Shown here piece by piece: positions 1 to 8,706 of a DNA stretch of 64,000 bases. Each line of letters begins with the position of its first letter. Positions within the stretch are counted from its first letter, which is position 1. The stretch is taken from the NCBI GenBank assembly GCA_947089135.1, contig CAMUJF010000009.1:1-64000 (forward strand), read 5' to 3'. Origin of the DNA: an uncultured Clostridia bacterium (GTDB lineage: Bacteria > Bacillota > Clostridia > Oscillospirales > Ruminococcaceae). The translations under genes were made by a program, and so were the position numbers. The notes under the pieces are model-generated. The model saw only the letters and a list, made by a program, of their open reading frames with translations, did not search any database and was not told the DNA's origin.

Positions 1-2101
1 CATCGGGTGTATCCGGTGTGTCCGGCTCATCAGGAGTATCCGGTGTGTCGGGCTCATCAGGAGTGTCCGGTGTATCCGGCTCGTCGGGCTCATCAGGAGT
101 GTCCGGTGTATCCGGCTCGTCGGGCTCGTCGGGAGTATCCGGTGTATCCGGCTCGTCAGGAGTATCCGGTGTGTCGGGCTCGTCAGGTGTATCCGGTGTG
201 TCCGGCTCATCGGGTGTATCCGGTGTATCCGGCTCATCAGGAGTGTCCGGTGTGTCCGGCTCATCAGGAGTATCCGGTGTGTCCGGCTCATCGGGTGTAT
301 CCGGTGTGTCCGGCTCATCGGGAGTGTCCGGTGTATCCGGTGTATCCGGCTCGTCGGGTGTATCCGGTGTATCGGGTTCATCAGGAGTGTCCGGTGTATC
401 CGGCTCGTCGGGAGTATCCGGTGTATCGGGCTCGTCAGGAGTGTCCGGTGTATCGGGCTCGTCGGGAGTGTCCGGTGTGTCGGGCTCGTCTGGAGTATCC
501 GGTGTATCCGGCTCATCAGGAGTGTCCGGTGTGTCGGGCTCGTCGGGAGTGTCCGGTGTATCAGACTCGTCGGGAGTGTCCGGAGTATCCGGCTCGTCAG
601 GTGTATCCGGAGTATCAGGTTCGTCGGGAGTATCCGGTGTATCGGGTTCATCGGGAGTATCAGGTGTATCCGGTGTATCGGGTTCATCGGGAGTATCAGG
701 TGTATCCGGTGTGTCGGGAGTATCAGGTGTATCCGGTGTGTCGGGAGTTACAGGCTTATCTTTAATATTATAGTCAAACGCGCTGGAACCGAACTGTATG
801 TTTCCGCTGAATTCCTTGCAGATGACCTGACCCTCGTAGTGAGGATTGTAGCCCTTACCCTCGCCGCCGCCTACGGAAGAACTGGGAGCCAGCAAACTTC
901 CTACGCCGGAAGCGATAGTAACATTGTTTCCGCCGGGAACGTTTATCATTACCTTGGAGTTGCCGGTCTTGTTTCCGCTTGTAAGCGAGCCGCCGTTATA
1001 GTATGCTCCCCAGTCAAATACGAGGTTTACATCGCCCTCGCCCACGATATTCAAGATAACCGTGGAGCCGTCAGGAACATCATATCTGAGCGCCATATTT
1101 TCAGAGGTCTTCATTGCGTTGTATTCTTCAACGGTCATATTGAATACGTTAACGTCCGAATCGCTGCCCTTTAATGTGATCGTTCCGTATTCGGATTTAA
1201 TGTAGCTGCTGTCGTTGCCGTTGTTGACAGTAGTTCCGCTGACCTGCGAAAGAGCCGAAGACGTCTGTCTAAGCTCGTTGAATGTATTCTGGAAATCAAC
1301 GGTGCAGTCCTCGCCCACAGCGACCTTATCGCCGTTAAGCGTACCTACTACCGAACCGCCGACCTCAAAGCTTGAACCCTTATGATCAATGCCCTCGCCC
1401 ACGTCAACGTTTCCGCCTACAGCAACAACTCCGGAGCCGTCGCCTACGTCAATATTATTTTTTCCTGTCTGGGTATAGTTGCCCTCAACAAAAACATTAT
1501 AACCGTTTGCTCCGCCGAGAATTGAACGAACGCTCTCGGCAGCAGCTTCCGCCTCTTCGTCAGCGGATTCTTCCGCTGCAGCCGCTTCAACGGTTGTATC
1601 ATCAGCAGGAGTTTCAGCAACACTTTCTTCAACTGCTGTATCGTCAACAGGAGTTTCGGCAACGCTTTCTTCAACGGGAGCAGCTGCTTCATCGGCGGAA
1701 TTTTCAATAACGGTTTCCTCGATCGGCGCCGCAGTGTCAGCGGAAACGTCTGTAACATCTTCCCCGGTCGGTGCAGATTCGTCAACAGAAGCTTCTGCAG
1801 AGCCCTCCTCAACAGGAGCCGCACCCGTCTCCTCAACCTCTGCTCCTACCGCTTCGGCAGCCTCGCCCGCTACTGCGTCTTCGTCGGTATTTACATCGTC
1901 GTCTCCGTCGCCCGTTGTATCGGTCTCGGCTTCTTCCGATTCCTCTTCGCTGTTTTCGCCGGCGGCGATCTTGTGACCCATCATATCCGCTGCGCTTACG
2001 TCAGCCGCGCTTGCCGCGGGCGACTGAGCGGCAAACATACTTACCGCAAAAGTAAATGCGGCAACGGATTTTATAAGAGCCTTTTTCTTATTGTTTTCCA
2101 T
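1..2101 (-). CDS. Choice-of-anchor A family surface protein, 3' end outside the window
   Basis: A secreted, probably surface-displayed adhesin-like protein; 700 codons are visible and no stop is reached, so the C-terminal anchor is missing. It starts at ATG 2101-2099 behind a GGGAGG site. Residues 1 to about 33 form a signal peptide (KKK start, hydrophobic core, ASAA end). Residues 40-200 are an Ala/Glu/Asp/Thr-rich linker with repeats of the type ETPVDDTAVEESVA. A beta-rich region with YNVFVEGNYTQTG and VAVGGNVDVG resembles the choice-of-anchor A domain. From position 745 to the window edge the protein is almost only PDT/PDE triplets, a stiff wall-spanning stalk. The domain name is by motif memory, not by search. 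It is the last gene of the minus-strand block that includes pilT but has its own promoter. Confidence 0.82.
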   Translation of the reverse strand, partial: MENNKKKALIKSVAAFTFAVSMFAAQSPAASAADVSAADMMGHKIAAGENSEEESEEAETDTTGDGDDDVNTDEDAVAGEAAEAVGAEVEETGAAPVEEGSAEASVDESAPTGEDVTDVSADTAAPIEETVIENSADEAAAPVEESVAETPVDDTAVEESVAETPADDTTVEAAAAEESADEEAEAAAESVRSILGGANGYNVFVEGNYTQTGKNNIDVGDGSGVVAVGGNVDVGEGIDHKGSSFEVGGSVVGTLNGDKVAVGEDCTVDFQNTFNELRQTSSALSQVSGTTVNNGNDSSYIKSEYGTITLKGSDSDVNVFNMTVEEYNAMKTSENMALRYDVPDGSTVILNIVGEGDVNLVFDWGAYYNGGSLTSGNKTGNSKVMINVPGGNNVTIASGVGSLLAPSSSVGGGEGKGYNPHYEGQVICKEFSGNIQFGSSAFDYNIKDKPVTPDTPDTPDTPDTPDTPDTPDEPDTPDTPDTPDEPDTPDTPDEPDTPDTPDEPDTPDTPDESDTPDTPDEPDTPDTPDEPDTPDTPDEPDTPDTPDEPDTPDTPDEPDTPDTPDEPDTPDTPDEPDTPDTPDEPDTPDTPDTPDEPDTPDTPDEPDTPDTPDEPDTPDTPDEPDTPDTPDEPDTPDTPDEPDTPDTPDEPDTPDTPDEPDEPDTPDTPDEPDEPDTPDTPDEPDTPDTPDEPDTPDTPD
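2..745 (-). repeat. 9-bp-based tandem repeat encoding PDT/PDE stalk
   Basis: About 248 codons on the minus strand repeat Pro-Asp-Thr and Pro-Asp-Glu, arranged as higher-order units such as PDTPDEPDTPDTPDE. The DNA is nearly identical from unit to unit (plus strand units of the kind GTATCCGGT and GGCTCATCA). Two plus-strand frames are also free of stops across the array, an effect of the 9-bp periodicity and not evidence for genes. Arrays like this change length by slippage or recombination and are assembly-fragile. Confidence 0.93.
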
Positions 2102-2197
2102 ATGCAAAGCCTCCCTCTCAAAACTTTGTTATGAATAAAAAATCGATTCCGTACCTAATTCAAAAAGGCATAAAAACCCTCTTAATTCGTTATAAAA

Positions 2198-2206
2198 ATT
2201 ATAGCA
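2198..2206 (-). promoter_or_regulatory. Extended -10 promoter for the anchor A gene
   Basis: Read on the minus strand the site is TGC followed by TATAAT, an extended -10 with no good -35 at 17 bp. It lies about 100 nt upstream of the ATG at 2101. Confidence 0.5.
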
Positions 2207-2305
2207 TATTAATTGCAAAAAATCCATATTTTTTCAAATAATTATTTAAAAAATTATCAATATTTTTTTGTGCAGAGTGCACAACAGTACGTTCTTACGC
2301 TAATG

Positions 2306-3364
2306 TTACACCGCTTTAACACGCTTCGACATAAGCTCCTGATTAGACGCATAGTCAACTGCGGTATCCGCCGCAATTACACCCTCGCGGAATAATTTCA
2401 GCAGCGAGCTGTCCATAGTCTGCATTCCCGACTCGGACTGGAGCACCGTATCTATTTGGTGCGTTTTCTGTTCCCGTATCATTGTTCTGATAGCGCTGTT
2501 CACGTTCATTATCTCAAAAGCGGGGACAAGTCCTCCCTTGACCGAGGGGACGAGCTGCTGGGTAACAACGGCGCGGAGCACCATTGAAAGCTGCACTCTT
2601 ATCTGATGCTGCTGATTTGTGGGGAAAACGTCTATTATTCGGTCTACCGTGTTCGCCGCTCCGTTTGTGTGCAGGGTGGACAGAACGAGCTGACCTGTTT
2701 CGGCGGCGGTCATAGCTATGTTTATTGTCTCGAAGTCCCGCATTTCCCCCACGAGGATAACGTTGGGAGCCTGCCGCAAAGCAGCTCTGAGAGCGTCCAC
2801 ATAGCTGCTTGTGTCTATGTTTATTTCACGTTGGCTGATTATACATTTTTTGTGCTTGTGGAGGAATTCTATAGGATCTTCTATTGTTATTATATGTCCC
2901 TCGCTGTTTGTGTTGATACGGTCTATCATGCAGGAAAGAGTGGTGGACTTGCCGTTTCCCGCCGCTCCCGTAACGAGAACGATACCGCTTTTTATCTCGG
3001 AAAGCTCCATAACGCTTTCGGGTATTCCCAGCCTTGCGCTGTCGGGAAGCTCAAAGGGTACGCACCGCAGTACCGCCGAAAAGGAACCTCTCTGACGGTA
3101 AATGTTCGCCCTGAATCTTCCCGTACCCTTTATAGAAAATGAGAAATCCATTTCGCATTTCAGGTCGTCGGGACTCGTTATATCCAGTCCCGCCAGTGAA
3201 AATATCTCAAACACCGCGGCTTTTATCTCGTCAGGTCTGAGAAAATCTCCTCCCGCCGATACCACTCTGCCGTCTATCTTGAAAGCCAAAGCCGCCCCCG
3301 AGACCATGAATATATCTGACGCGCCTTTTTTTACCGCGTCCACAAGTATTTGCTTTACGTCCAT
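2306..3364 (-). CDS. pilT: PilT-family type IV pilus retraction ATPase
   Basis: A hexameric cytoplasmic ATPase that, in the known family, drives pilus retraction. The 352 residues match the usual PilT length. Visible are a Walker A GAAGNGKS at residues 133-140, an acidic IEDPIEF Asp box near 161, a Walker B ILVGEMRD near 203-210 and a His box STLHTN near 230. The N-terminal domain (GASDIFMVSGAALAFKIDG) is also PilT-like. The start ATG 3364 follows AAAGGAAC. It is the promoter-distal member of the minus-strand pilus cluster, separated from pilC by small membrane genes and a DJ-1 gene. No PilB assembly ATPase is in the window, so assembly functions would have to be encoded elsewhere. Confidence 0.92.
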   Translation of the reverse strand: MDVKQILVDAVKKGASDIFMVSGAALAFKIDGRVVSAGGDFLRPDEIKAAVFEIFSLAGLDITSPDDLKCEMDFSFSIKGTGRFRANIYRQRGSFSAVLRCVPFELPDSARLGIPESVMELSEIKSGIVLVTGAAGNGKSTTLSCMIDRINTNSEGHIITIEDPIEFLHKHKKCIISQREINIDTSSYVDALRAALRQAPNVILVGEMRDFETINIAMTAAETGQLVLSTLHTNGAANTVDRIIDVFPTNQQHQIRVQLSMVLRAVVTQQLVPSVKGGLVPAFEIMNVNSAIRTMIREQKTHQIDTVLQSESGMQTMDSSLLKLFREGVIAADTAVDYASNQELMSKRVKAV

Positions 3365-3409
3365 GAAAATCAGTTCCTTTCGCTTTTATCGGGATTACAG
3401 TGCACAGCG

Positions 3410-4009
3410 TTACTGCATATCGGGCATAGCCGCGCAGTAATACCCCAGCTTGTGAAAATTGTACCAGTCGCTGATCTTATTTTCGGGAGCGGCATTGACC
3501 GCAAGAAGTACTTCCTTTGCAAATTCAAGAGCCGCCGTACCGTTTGCCGTAATTATATTTCCGCCGCGCACAGCCTGCTTGTGTACGTACAGCTTTTCTC
3601 CGCTGTAGGCTTCTCCCGCCCATTGCTTAAGACCGCCGAGGTCGTTGCTTGTATGGGGGACGCTGTTTAACAGCCCCAGCGTTCCGAGAAACGCCGACGC
3701 GTCGCATATCCCGCCCAGAAGCTTTCCTTTTTCGGCGCAGCTTTTTGCCAGAGCCGAGACTCCGCGCGCTTCGGGAGTCCTCCATGTCATTCCGCCTATC
3801 AGTATCAGCGCTTCGTAATCATCCGGAACTGTATCCAAATCAAAGTCCGGCACGGTTCTGAATCCGCCTATCGAGGTGACCGTTTCTTTTGTGAGCGAAA
3901 CGGTTTTTACCGCAAATTCGCCGTGTCCCAGCATATTTACCGCCGAGGAAAGATACGCCGCCTCCCAGTCGGCAAACTGTTCCAAAATAAAAAGCAATAT
4001 CGTTTTCAT
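3410..4009 (-). CDS. DJ-1/PfpI family protein (class I glutamine amidotransferase-like)
   Basis: 199 residues with the DJ-1/PfpI fold pattern: a central LILIGGM strand (about residues 68-74) and a nucleophile elbow LLGGICDAS with Cys near 102. Members act as glyoxalases, deglycases, proteases or stress proteins; the exact substrate cannot be read from sequence. The overall form (FADWEAAY near the N-terminus, GGLKQW in the middle) resembles bacterial YoaZ/YdeA-type members and not the thermophilic PfpI protease. The start follows a clean GGAGG. It sits between the pilus membrane genes and pilT on the same strand, spaced 38 and 45 nt from its neighbours, so it is probably co-transcribed. A role in piliation is not suggested by its sequence. 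Confidence 0.85.
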   Translation of the reverse strand: MKTILLFILEQFADWEAAYLSSAVNMLGHGEFAVKTVSLTKETVTSIGGFRTVPDFDLDTVPDDYEALILIGGMTWRTPEARGVSALAKSCAEKGKLLGGICDASAFLGTLGLLNSVPHTSNDLGGLKQWAGEAYSGEKLYVHKQAVRGGNIITANGTAALEFAKEVLLAVNAAPENKISDWYNFHKLGYYCAAMPDMQ

Positions 4010-4047
4010 AAGGTTTCCTCCGTTTGAACTGAAAAATTTCTATAGAT

Positions 4048-4521
4048 TTATTCACCCAGCCATATTCCCAAAGGCGCGCTTTCCGTCTCCGCGGAGGAAA
4101 CCGTCCGCCAGCTCAGTATCTCAAAGCTCCCGTCCGAAAATATCACCTTGCAGGAAATATCCTGCCTGTCGTTTATTGGCGTTTTCCAGCTTACTGTCAA
4201 ATTGCCCAAACCGCTTTCACAGGATACATTTTCCATTTCATCAAGCTCCGCAAGCAGCATGAAGTCCATGTAGTCCGAGTACCCGCTCACGGCCGAATCT
4301 ATTTCCGCAAGAACCTTTTTCGCCTCCAGATCGGCGGCGTAGTATTCCGCCGTATAGTCCGCGCTTTTTTCGCTGAATTTTTTTTCATTCTCCGCCGCCG
4401 AAAGGGACAGCGCCGCAAGAGCGGTCAGACACAGCGTTACGAATATCATCATAAGCGACAGGTATCCCGTTCCTATGCCTGCGGGACGGCTGTTTTTCCT
4501 GACTTTTTCCTTAACGTCCAT
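4048..4521 (-). CDS. Small pilus-cluster membrane protein, unrecognised family
   Basis: 157 residues. An N-terminal basic stretch (KEKVRKNSRPAG) is followed by one hydrophobic helix (about 19-43), then a charged, probably extracytoplasmic domain with VSWKTPI and two short beta-like stretches. The layout is like minor pseudopilins or PilX/PilW-type proteins, but there is no clear G/F-xxx-E prepilin site. The start ATG 4521 lies 2 nt after the stop of the preceding gene (4523), so translation is likely coupled. I recognise no named domain; assignment to the pilus apparatus is by context. Confidence 0.7.
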   Translation of the reverse strand: MDVKEKVRKNSRPAGIGTGYLSLMMIFVTLCLTALAALSLSAAENEKKFSEKSADYTAEYYAADLEAKKVLAEIDSAVSGYSDYMDFMLLAELDEMENVSCESGLGNLTVSWKTPINDRQDISCKVIFSDGSFEILSWRTVSSAETESAPLGIWLGE

Positions 4522-4522
4522 T

Positions 4523-5017
4523 TCAGCTCACCGTCCCTTTCCGGGGAAGATATGATCCCGCCATTATAGTGTAAAGCACTTTGCCGTTGCTGCCGTCAGT
4601 GAAAACTATATGCATTTCCGAAAGCCCGCCCGGTTCTTCGCTTCTGACCAACACGAGCATATAAAGCTCCGCGTTTTCGGGACTATATGCACACTCCTCC
4701 GTAAGCGGGAGCCTGACTTGCAAAGCGTACCCTCCGCCCTCAAAATCTCCGCCGCGAATTTCATAAGGATTACTGCCAAAAAGCTCTTCAACGGTTTTGG
4801 GAAGGCTTCCCGTTTCGGAAAATATTTCAGCCGCCGACTGGGCGCAAAATGACATTCTTTCAAGCCGCCCGCTTTCCCGCGAAAGTCTGCCGGAAGCCGC
4901 AAAGGCGTTTAAAATTACCGCAGAGGCAATGCTGAAAAACATCAGGACGATTATCATTTCCACAAAGAAAAGATTGAGCCGTCCGCCCGCAGGGGCTGCC
5001 TTTATGGGACTTTTCAC
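4523..5017 (-). CDS. Type IV prepilin-like (pseudopilin) protein
   Basis: 164 residues starting with GTG at 5017 (AAAGGAG upstream). The segment FFVEMIIVLMFFSIASAVIL near residues 17-36 is a prepilin N-terminal helix with the conserved Glu five residues in. The residue before the expected cleavage point is Asn in GGRLN-LFFVE, not the usual Gly, so processing by a standard prepilin peptidase is uncertain. The C-terminal part (about 60-164) is a soluble beta-rich domain with YALQVRLPL and MHIVFTDGSNGKVLY. It is in the middle of the minus-strand pilus cluster and is probably a minor pilin. Confidence 0.78.
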   Translation of the reverse strand: MKSPIKAAPAGGRLNLFFVEMIIVLMFFSIASAVILNAFAASGRLSRESGRLERMSFCAQSAAEIFSETGSLPKTVEELFGSNPYEIRGGDFEGGGYALQVRLPLTEECAYSPENAELYMLVLVRSEEPGGLSEMHIVFTDGSNGKVLYTIMAGSYLPRKGTVS

Positions 5018-5047
5018 AGCCGTTTCCGCTCCTTTCCCGGTTTATTT

Positions 5048-5509
5048 TTACTTGCTTCGGCAGTATGCTGTAAAAGAATGTCCGCCGTCCTCGGCAGTGA
5101 CCTTTATCATACCGCCTGTTTCCTCGATAACAAGGCTTTCCGCGCCGAACATTCTCTCGCCTCCCATGCTTAAGGCAACCTCATTTTTCATGGAGTCCTC
5201 ATCGGGAAAAAGCCGTTCAAAAACCGCTCCGCCGTCATGGTATATCAAGGTAGCGTAACCGCTGTCTGTCAGCAGCAACTCGCTTTCCGAGAGTACCTCC
5301 GCGCTTTCGCCGGCGCGTATTTTGTTTGTTATGTACCTTACCGCCGCCGCGGAATTGAACGTACTGTCGTAATTTCCGCTGATACGTCCGTAAGCCGAAG
5401 CCGCTACCGCAATTATTATCAGACAGCACACCGAAAAGATCAGGAACAGCGTCATGCTTGCCGCCGAGCTGACCGTTTCCGCAAGCCGCCCGGAATTAGG
5501 TCTGCTCAT
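5048..5509 (-). CDS. DUF4860 family pilus-associated membrane protein
   Basis: 153 residues with one N-terminal membrane helix (about 18-40, MTLFLIFSVCCLIIIAVAAS) and a soluble domain (residues 45-153) containing AVRYITNKIRAG, GYATLIYHDGG and GGMIKVTAEDGGHSFTAYCR. This pattern fits DUF4860, a Clostridia family found beside type IV pilus and GspF genes; the family call is from memory of the pattern. The ATG at 5509 overlaps the upstream stop as ATGA and is preceded by GGAGGG, so translation of the two genes is coupled. Confidence 0.78.
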   Translation of the reverse strand: MSRPNSGRLAETVSSAASMTLFLIFSVCCLIIIAVAASAYGRISGNYDSTFNSAAAVRYITNKIRAGESAEVLSESELLLTDSGYATLIYHDGGAVFERLFPDEDSMKNEVALSMGGERMFGAESLVIEETGGMIKVTAEDGGHSFTAYCRSK

Positions 5510-5823
5510 TTCGCTCCCTCCTTTTCTATGACAGTCACCGTGGGACGTATATTCGCCCCGAAATAGCTGTAGTCCACAATATATTTATCGGCGTTTACTC
5601 TTACGCCGTAATGTTTTTCAAGGTACTCCAGATCGGGAGGGTATCCGCCCTCGATAGAATAGCAGAGCGACGCGCCGTTCATGACCGAATTGTACACCGC
5701 TTCGGCGCGCTTTTCGCCCGCCGCCGAATCCGCGTTTCCCGCCGAAATAACGAACCATGCGGCTACAGCGGCAAACAGCAGAGCCGACAGCAGATAAAGC
5801 TTGTTGCGATATATTTTTTTCAC
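5506..5823 (-). CDS. Small pilin-like membrane protein, unrecognised
   Basis: 105 residues beginning with GTG (5823). After a short basic N-terminus (KKIYRNK) comes a hydrophobic helix (about 8-27), then a small domain with CYSIEGGYPPDLEYLEKHYG, a motif seen in pilin-like and competence pseudopilin-like proteins where the C-terminal domain packs against the helix. No canonical prepilin cleavage site is visible. It overlaps the DUF4860 gene by 4 nt (ATGA) and follows pilC by 47 nt. Likely function is structural, in the pilus or secretion complex, by context only. Confidence 0.72.
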   Translation of the reverse strand: MKKIYRNKLYLLSALLFAAVAAWFVISAGNADSAAGEKRAEAVYNSVMNGASLCYSIEGGYPPDLEYLEKHYGVRVNADKYIVDYSYFGANIRPTVTVIEKEGAK

Positions 5824-5870
5824 AGTACCGTCAGCCGCCTTTCCGTTAGCATTTTAAGCATTTAAAATAT

Positions 5871-6917
5871 TTATCCTATCGACGTGATTATATCCGTCAT
5901 GGGAAGCATTACCGCGATAAGCACCGCACCGATTATCACAGCCAGTATACCTATTATTACAGGCTCTATAAAGGATACCGCGCCGTAAATTTTTCTGTCG
6001 CACTCGCGTCCGAGACGTTCGTCGATTTTTTTCCACGCCGCGTCAAAGGATCCCGACTTGTACGCCACTTTAAGGGAACGGGCATATATTGACGGCAGCA
6101 GCTTTGATTTTCCGATAGCGTCCGCGAAATACTCTCCGTCCAGTACCATAGCCTCGCAGTCCTTGATCCTGCGCTTTACCGTTTTGTTTTCGGTGAGTTC
6201 CGCCGCAAGCTCCAGAGTCTGTTCGGGAGCTATCCCGCAGGCGGTCATCATGCTCATCGCCCCCGTAACGTCAGCCATAGCAACCGCTTCGGACATTTTT
6301 CTCATTAATACAAAATTTGTAAAAATGCCGTAAAGCTTCCGCCTTGCGGCAGGTATCTGCATAAGCACTGCAACTATAAGCGTTACCGCCAGAGCTGCCA
6401 GAAGTATGACCATAACGGCAGTTCCCAGACCGTAGGCAAAGGAAATGCTGTCCTCCACAACGGCAGCCGCGCTTTCGTCAAACTGCATGAATATCTCGCG
6501 GAACATGGGTATTACCTTTATAACCATGACGACTATAACAGCGGTCATCATCGCCAGCAGCAGCAGGGGGTGTGACACCGCGCTTTTCACGGTCTGCCGA
6601 AGCTCGGCTCTTTTGGAATAGTAGTCGGAAAGTCCGTTCAGGGTATCCTCAAGCCGTCCCGTAACGGAGCCTATCTTCACCATTTTCACCGCGTAGTCGG
6701 GAAAGATCCCCGACTTTTCCATAGCGGTAAAAAGCGCGGAATCGTCGCTGCTCATGTGCTCCGAAAGGATATTGGATATCTCACGGAAACGCTTGTCTCC
6801 CGAATCATCGGCAAAGACCTCCAGACCGTCCGCAACGGGTATTCCCGCTTCAAGTATCATCGCAAGCTGCTCGCAGAAAAAAGCTGTCTCTTCATTGGTA
6901 AGAATTTTCAGTGACAT
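5871..6917 (-). CDS. pilC: Type II secretion/type IV pilus inner-membrane platform protein (PilC/GspF)
   Basis: 348 residues with two tandem GspF domains. The first (about 5-120) has FCEQLAMILEAGIPVADGLEVF, the second (about 210-330) has ADVTGAMSMMTACGIAPEQTLELAAEL. Three membrane segments lie near 115-140, 165-195 and 320-348. In the family this protein couples the cytoplasmic ATPases to the pilin-feeding platform. ATG 6917 is chosen because GGAGGG sits 7 nt before it; an in-frame TTG at 6935 lies in front of the ribosome site. It starts 21 nt after the stop of the upstream transglutaminase lipoprotein. Confidence 0.92.
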   Translation of the reverse strand: MSLKILTNEETAFFCEQLAMILEAGIPVADGLEVFADDSGDKRFREISNILSEHMSSDDSALFTAMEKSGIFPDYAVKMVKIGSVTGRLEDTLNGLSDYYSKRAELRQTVKSAVSHPLLLLAMMTAVIVVMVIKVIPMFREIFMQFDESAAAVVEDSISFAYGLGTAVMVILLAALAVTLIVAVLMQIPAARRKLYGIFTNFVLMRKMSEAVAMADVTGAMSMMTACGIAPEQTLELAAELTENKTVKRRIKDCEAMVLDGEYFADAIGKSKLLPSIYARSLKVAYKSGSFDAAWKKIDERLGRECDRKIYGAVSFIEPVIIGILAVIIGAVLIAVMLPMTDIITSIG

Positions 6918-6938
6918 AGTTTTTCCCTCCGTCAATAA

Positions 6939-8222
6939 TCAGTATCTGTACACCGCGGCATAATTTCCGTCATCGGAAATATACTCGGAGATTTTTTTCT
7001 TATCGGAATTGCTCGCATAAAAAGTAGCGTCGGCAATGTTGTACCCCTTTTTCTTCAGAAAAAGCTCGGGGGTTATCCAGCCTGTTTCGTCGGTATAGAC
7101 CTCGTTCCAGGCGTGGTAAATATTCGGGTCGGCATAGCCTATCACAAGCCTTGCGGGAATGCCTCTTGAACGGCACATTGCCGCAAACAGCGAAGCGTAA
7201 TCAAAACATATTCCCTTGCCTGAGGAAAGCGTCCTGTCAGGGTCGGGGATATAGGCATTCCCGCCCTTTGACGTGGTATTCACCGTGGCGGCAAGCTGCT
7301 TGTCGTAGGAAATATTTTCGGCAATATATCCGAAAACCGCCGCTATCTCCTCAACGTCTCCGCTTTTTCCCGCGCACAGCTCCGCGGCTTTTTTCACGCA
7401 TTCGGAACTCTTCACGAAATTCACATATTTATTGGGATAAATAAAAGTATCGTTTTCATTTTTCATGGAGACGTTAAATTCTCCCGAAAGTATCGGCGCA
7501 AAGTTTTTTCCCGAAACGTGCTCGTAGACCTTTACTGTATAGTTTCCGCTGCCCATGAGCGGTATAAAATCCCGCGTACCGTCGATGGAAATATCATGGT
7601 CGTACTGTACGCTTCCGGTTGCTATCCTCAGCTTTGCCTGCGCGCTCGAACCGCTGTACAGTACCGAGATATAGCCATCCGAAGCGTTACTGTAATCAAG
7701 CTCGGCTTTTTCCTCCGAAAAGACCGAAACACCGCTTGCAAGAGGTATCTTTACGTCGGGGATAATTACCTCGGCAGGTTTTGCGGCAGTTGTTTCCGTT
7801 GCCGCGGTACTTGCCGCCGTAACAGGTTCTGCCGATGTTTCGGAAAAGGTCTCTTCCGAAGCGGAGGAAAGCTCTGTCGAGGCTGATTTCTCGGTATCGG
7901 AAACAGCCGGTTCCGTTACTGTAGTTTCGGAAATATCTGCATCAGAAACAGTCTGAGCGGACGAGCTTTCCGCTGTCGTTATCTCCGTTCCCGCAGTATC
8001 CGAAACGCTTTCGGCTACCGTTTCCGAAACGTCCTCGAAAACTGTTTCCGAAGCGGCGTCCGATTCGGAAATATTCGTATTGACCGTATCGGAAAAAGCA
8101 GTGACCGAAGCCGTCGTCTCCGACGCGGAGGAAATTTTTTCGCCGCTGTTACAGGAAGAAAGAATGACAGCACAAAGCAAAGCATACGCCAAAAAACTCT
8201 TTTTGCCGCTGTGACCGCGCAT
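6939..8222 (-). CDS. Transglutaminase-like domain lipoprotein
   Basis: 427 residues. The start ATG 8222 has AAAGGAGG 6 nt upstream, and the N-terminus is a lipoprotein signal with lipobox LSSC, Cys24. Residues 30-160 are a Ser/Thr/Glu/Ala-rich linker (repeated SETVSE and TAES types), then a beta domain, then a C-terminal transglutaminase core: Cys339 in GICFDYAS, His370 in YHAWNEVY, Asp378 in TDETGW. The papain-like triad is complete, so it is probably an active protease or cross-linking enzyme outside the membrane. It directly precedes pilC on the same strand; whether it works on pilus proteins or cell wall is not shown. Confidence 0.88.
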   Translation of the reverse strand: MRGHSGKKSFLAYALLCAVILSSCNSGEKISSASETTASVTAFSDTVNTNISESDAASETVFEDVSETVAESVSDTAGTEITTAESSSAQTVSDADISETTVTEPAVSDTEKSASTELSSASEETFSETSAEPVTAASTAATETTAAKPAEVIIPDVKIPLASGVSVFSEEKAELDYSNASDGYISVLYSGSSAQAKLRIATGSVQYDHDISIDGTRDFIPLMGSGNYTVKVYEHVSGKNFAPILSGEFNVSMKNENDTFIYPNKYVNFVKSSECVKKAAELCAGKSGDVEEIAAVFGYIAENISYDKQLAATVNTTSKGGNAYIPDPDRTLSSGKGICFDYASLFAAMCRSRGIPARLVIGYADPNIYHAWNEVYTDETGWITPELFLKKKGYNIADATFYASNSDKKKISEYISDDGNYAAVYRY

Positions 8223-8247
8223 ATATTTCCTCCTTTCGGTATGTAAT

Positions 8248-8706
8248 TTACAATATGTTTTTTTCAAATTCCAGAAGATACTTTTTAATATTGATATCCG
8301 CGCTGAAGCCGCCGAGAGTTCCGTCCGAAGCAATTACTCTGTGGCAGGGCAGTACTATCAAAAAAGGATTTTTCCCCACGGCGTTTCCCACGGCGCGGCA
8401 GGCTTTCGGACTCCCCGCCGCAGCGGCTATCCCGCTGTAAGAAACGGTGCTGCCAAAAGGAATATCCGCAAGCGCGTTCCACACCCGAAGACGGAAATCC
8501 GTACCGCAAAGCCGCAACGGAAGCTCGAACCTCCGGCGTTTTCCGGTAAAATACTCCGCAAGCTGGCGTTCCGCCTCGGCGGCAACAGAGTCTCCCGAAA
8601 CGTCCCCAAATGGTTCGGAGCATGAACTTATCCCGATCAGAGCCGTACCGTCGGAAATTATTTCAAGATACCCGACCGGAGTATGAGTAAAGATACGTCC
8701 GCTCAC
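8248..8706 (-). CDS. ogt: Methylated-DNA--protein-cysteine methyltransferase
   Basis: A suicide repair enzyme that moves the alkyl group from O6-alkylguanine to its own cysteine. The 152 residues are the usual length for the small Ogt form. The active-site PCHRVI has Cys121; the DNA-binding helix region FRLRVWNALADIPFGSTVSY (70-90) and the arginine-finger segment KACRAVGNAVGKNP (101-114) are intact, and LGGFS follows as in the family. The start is GTG 8706, which overlaps the relQ stop as GTGA and follows GAGGAG, so the gene is translationally coupled to relQ. Confidence 0.95.
   Translation of the reverse strand: MSGRIFTHTPVGYLEIISDGTALIGISSCSEPFGDVSGDSVAAEAERQLAEYFTGKRRRFELPLRLCGTDFRLRVWNALADIPFGSTVSYSGIAAAAGSPKACRAVGNAVGKNPFLIVLPCHRVIASDGTLGGFSADINIKKYLLEFEKNIL

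Noticed and set aside
1..745. CRISPR array
   Set aside because: Units of 9-24 bp follow each other without unique spacers and stay in one reading frame; this is a coding tandem repeat.
7..773. Two long plus-strand reading frames rich in Ser/Gly/Val or Pro/Val/Tyr/Cys
   Set aside because: They are the antisense of the PDT/PDE repeat array. The minus frame continues into a signal peptide and a real domain and has a ribosome site; the plus frames have neither.
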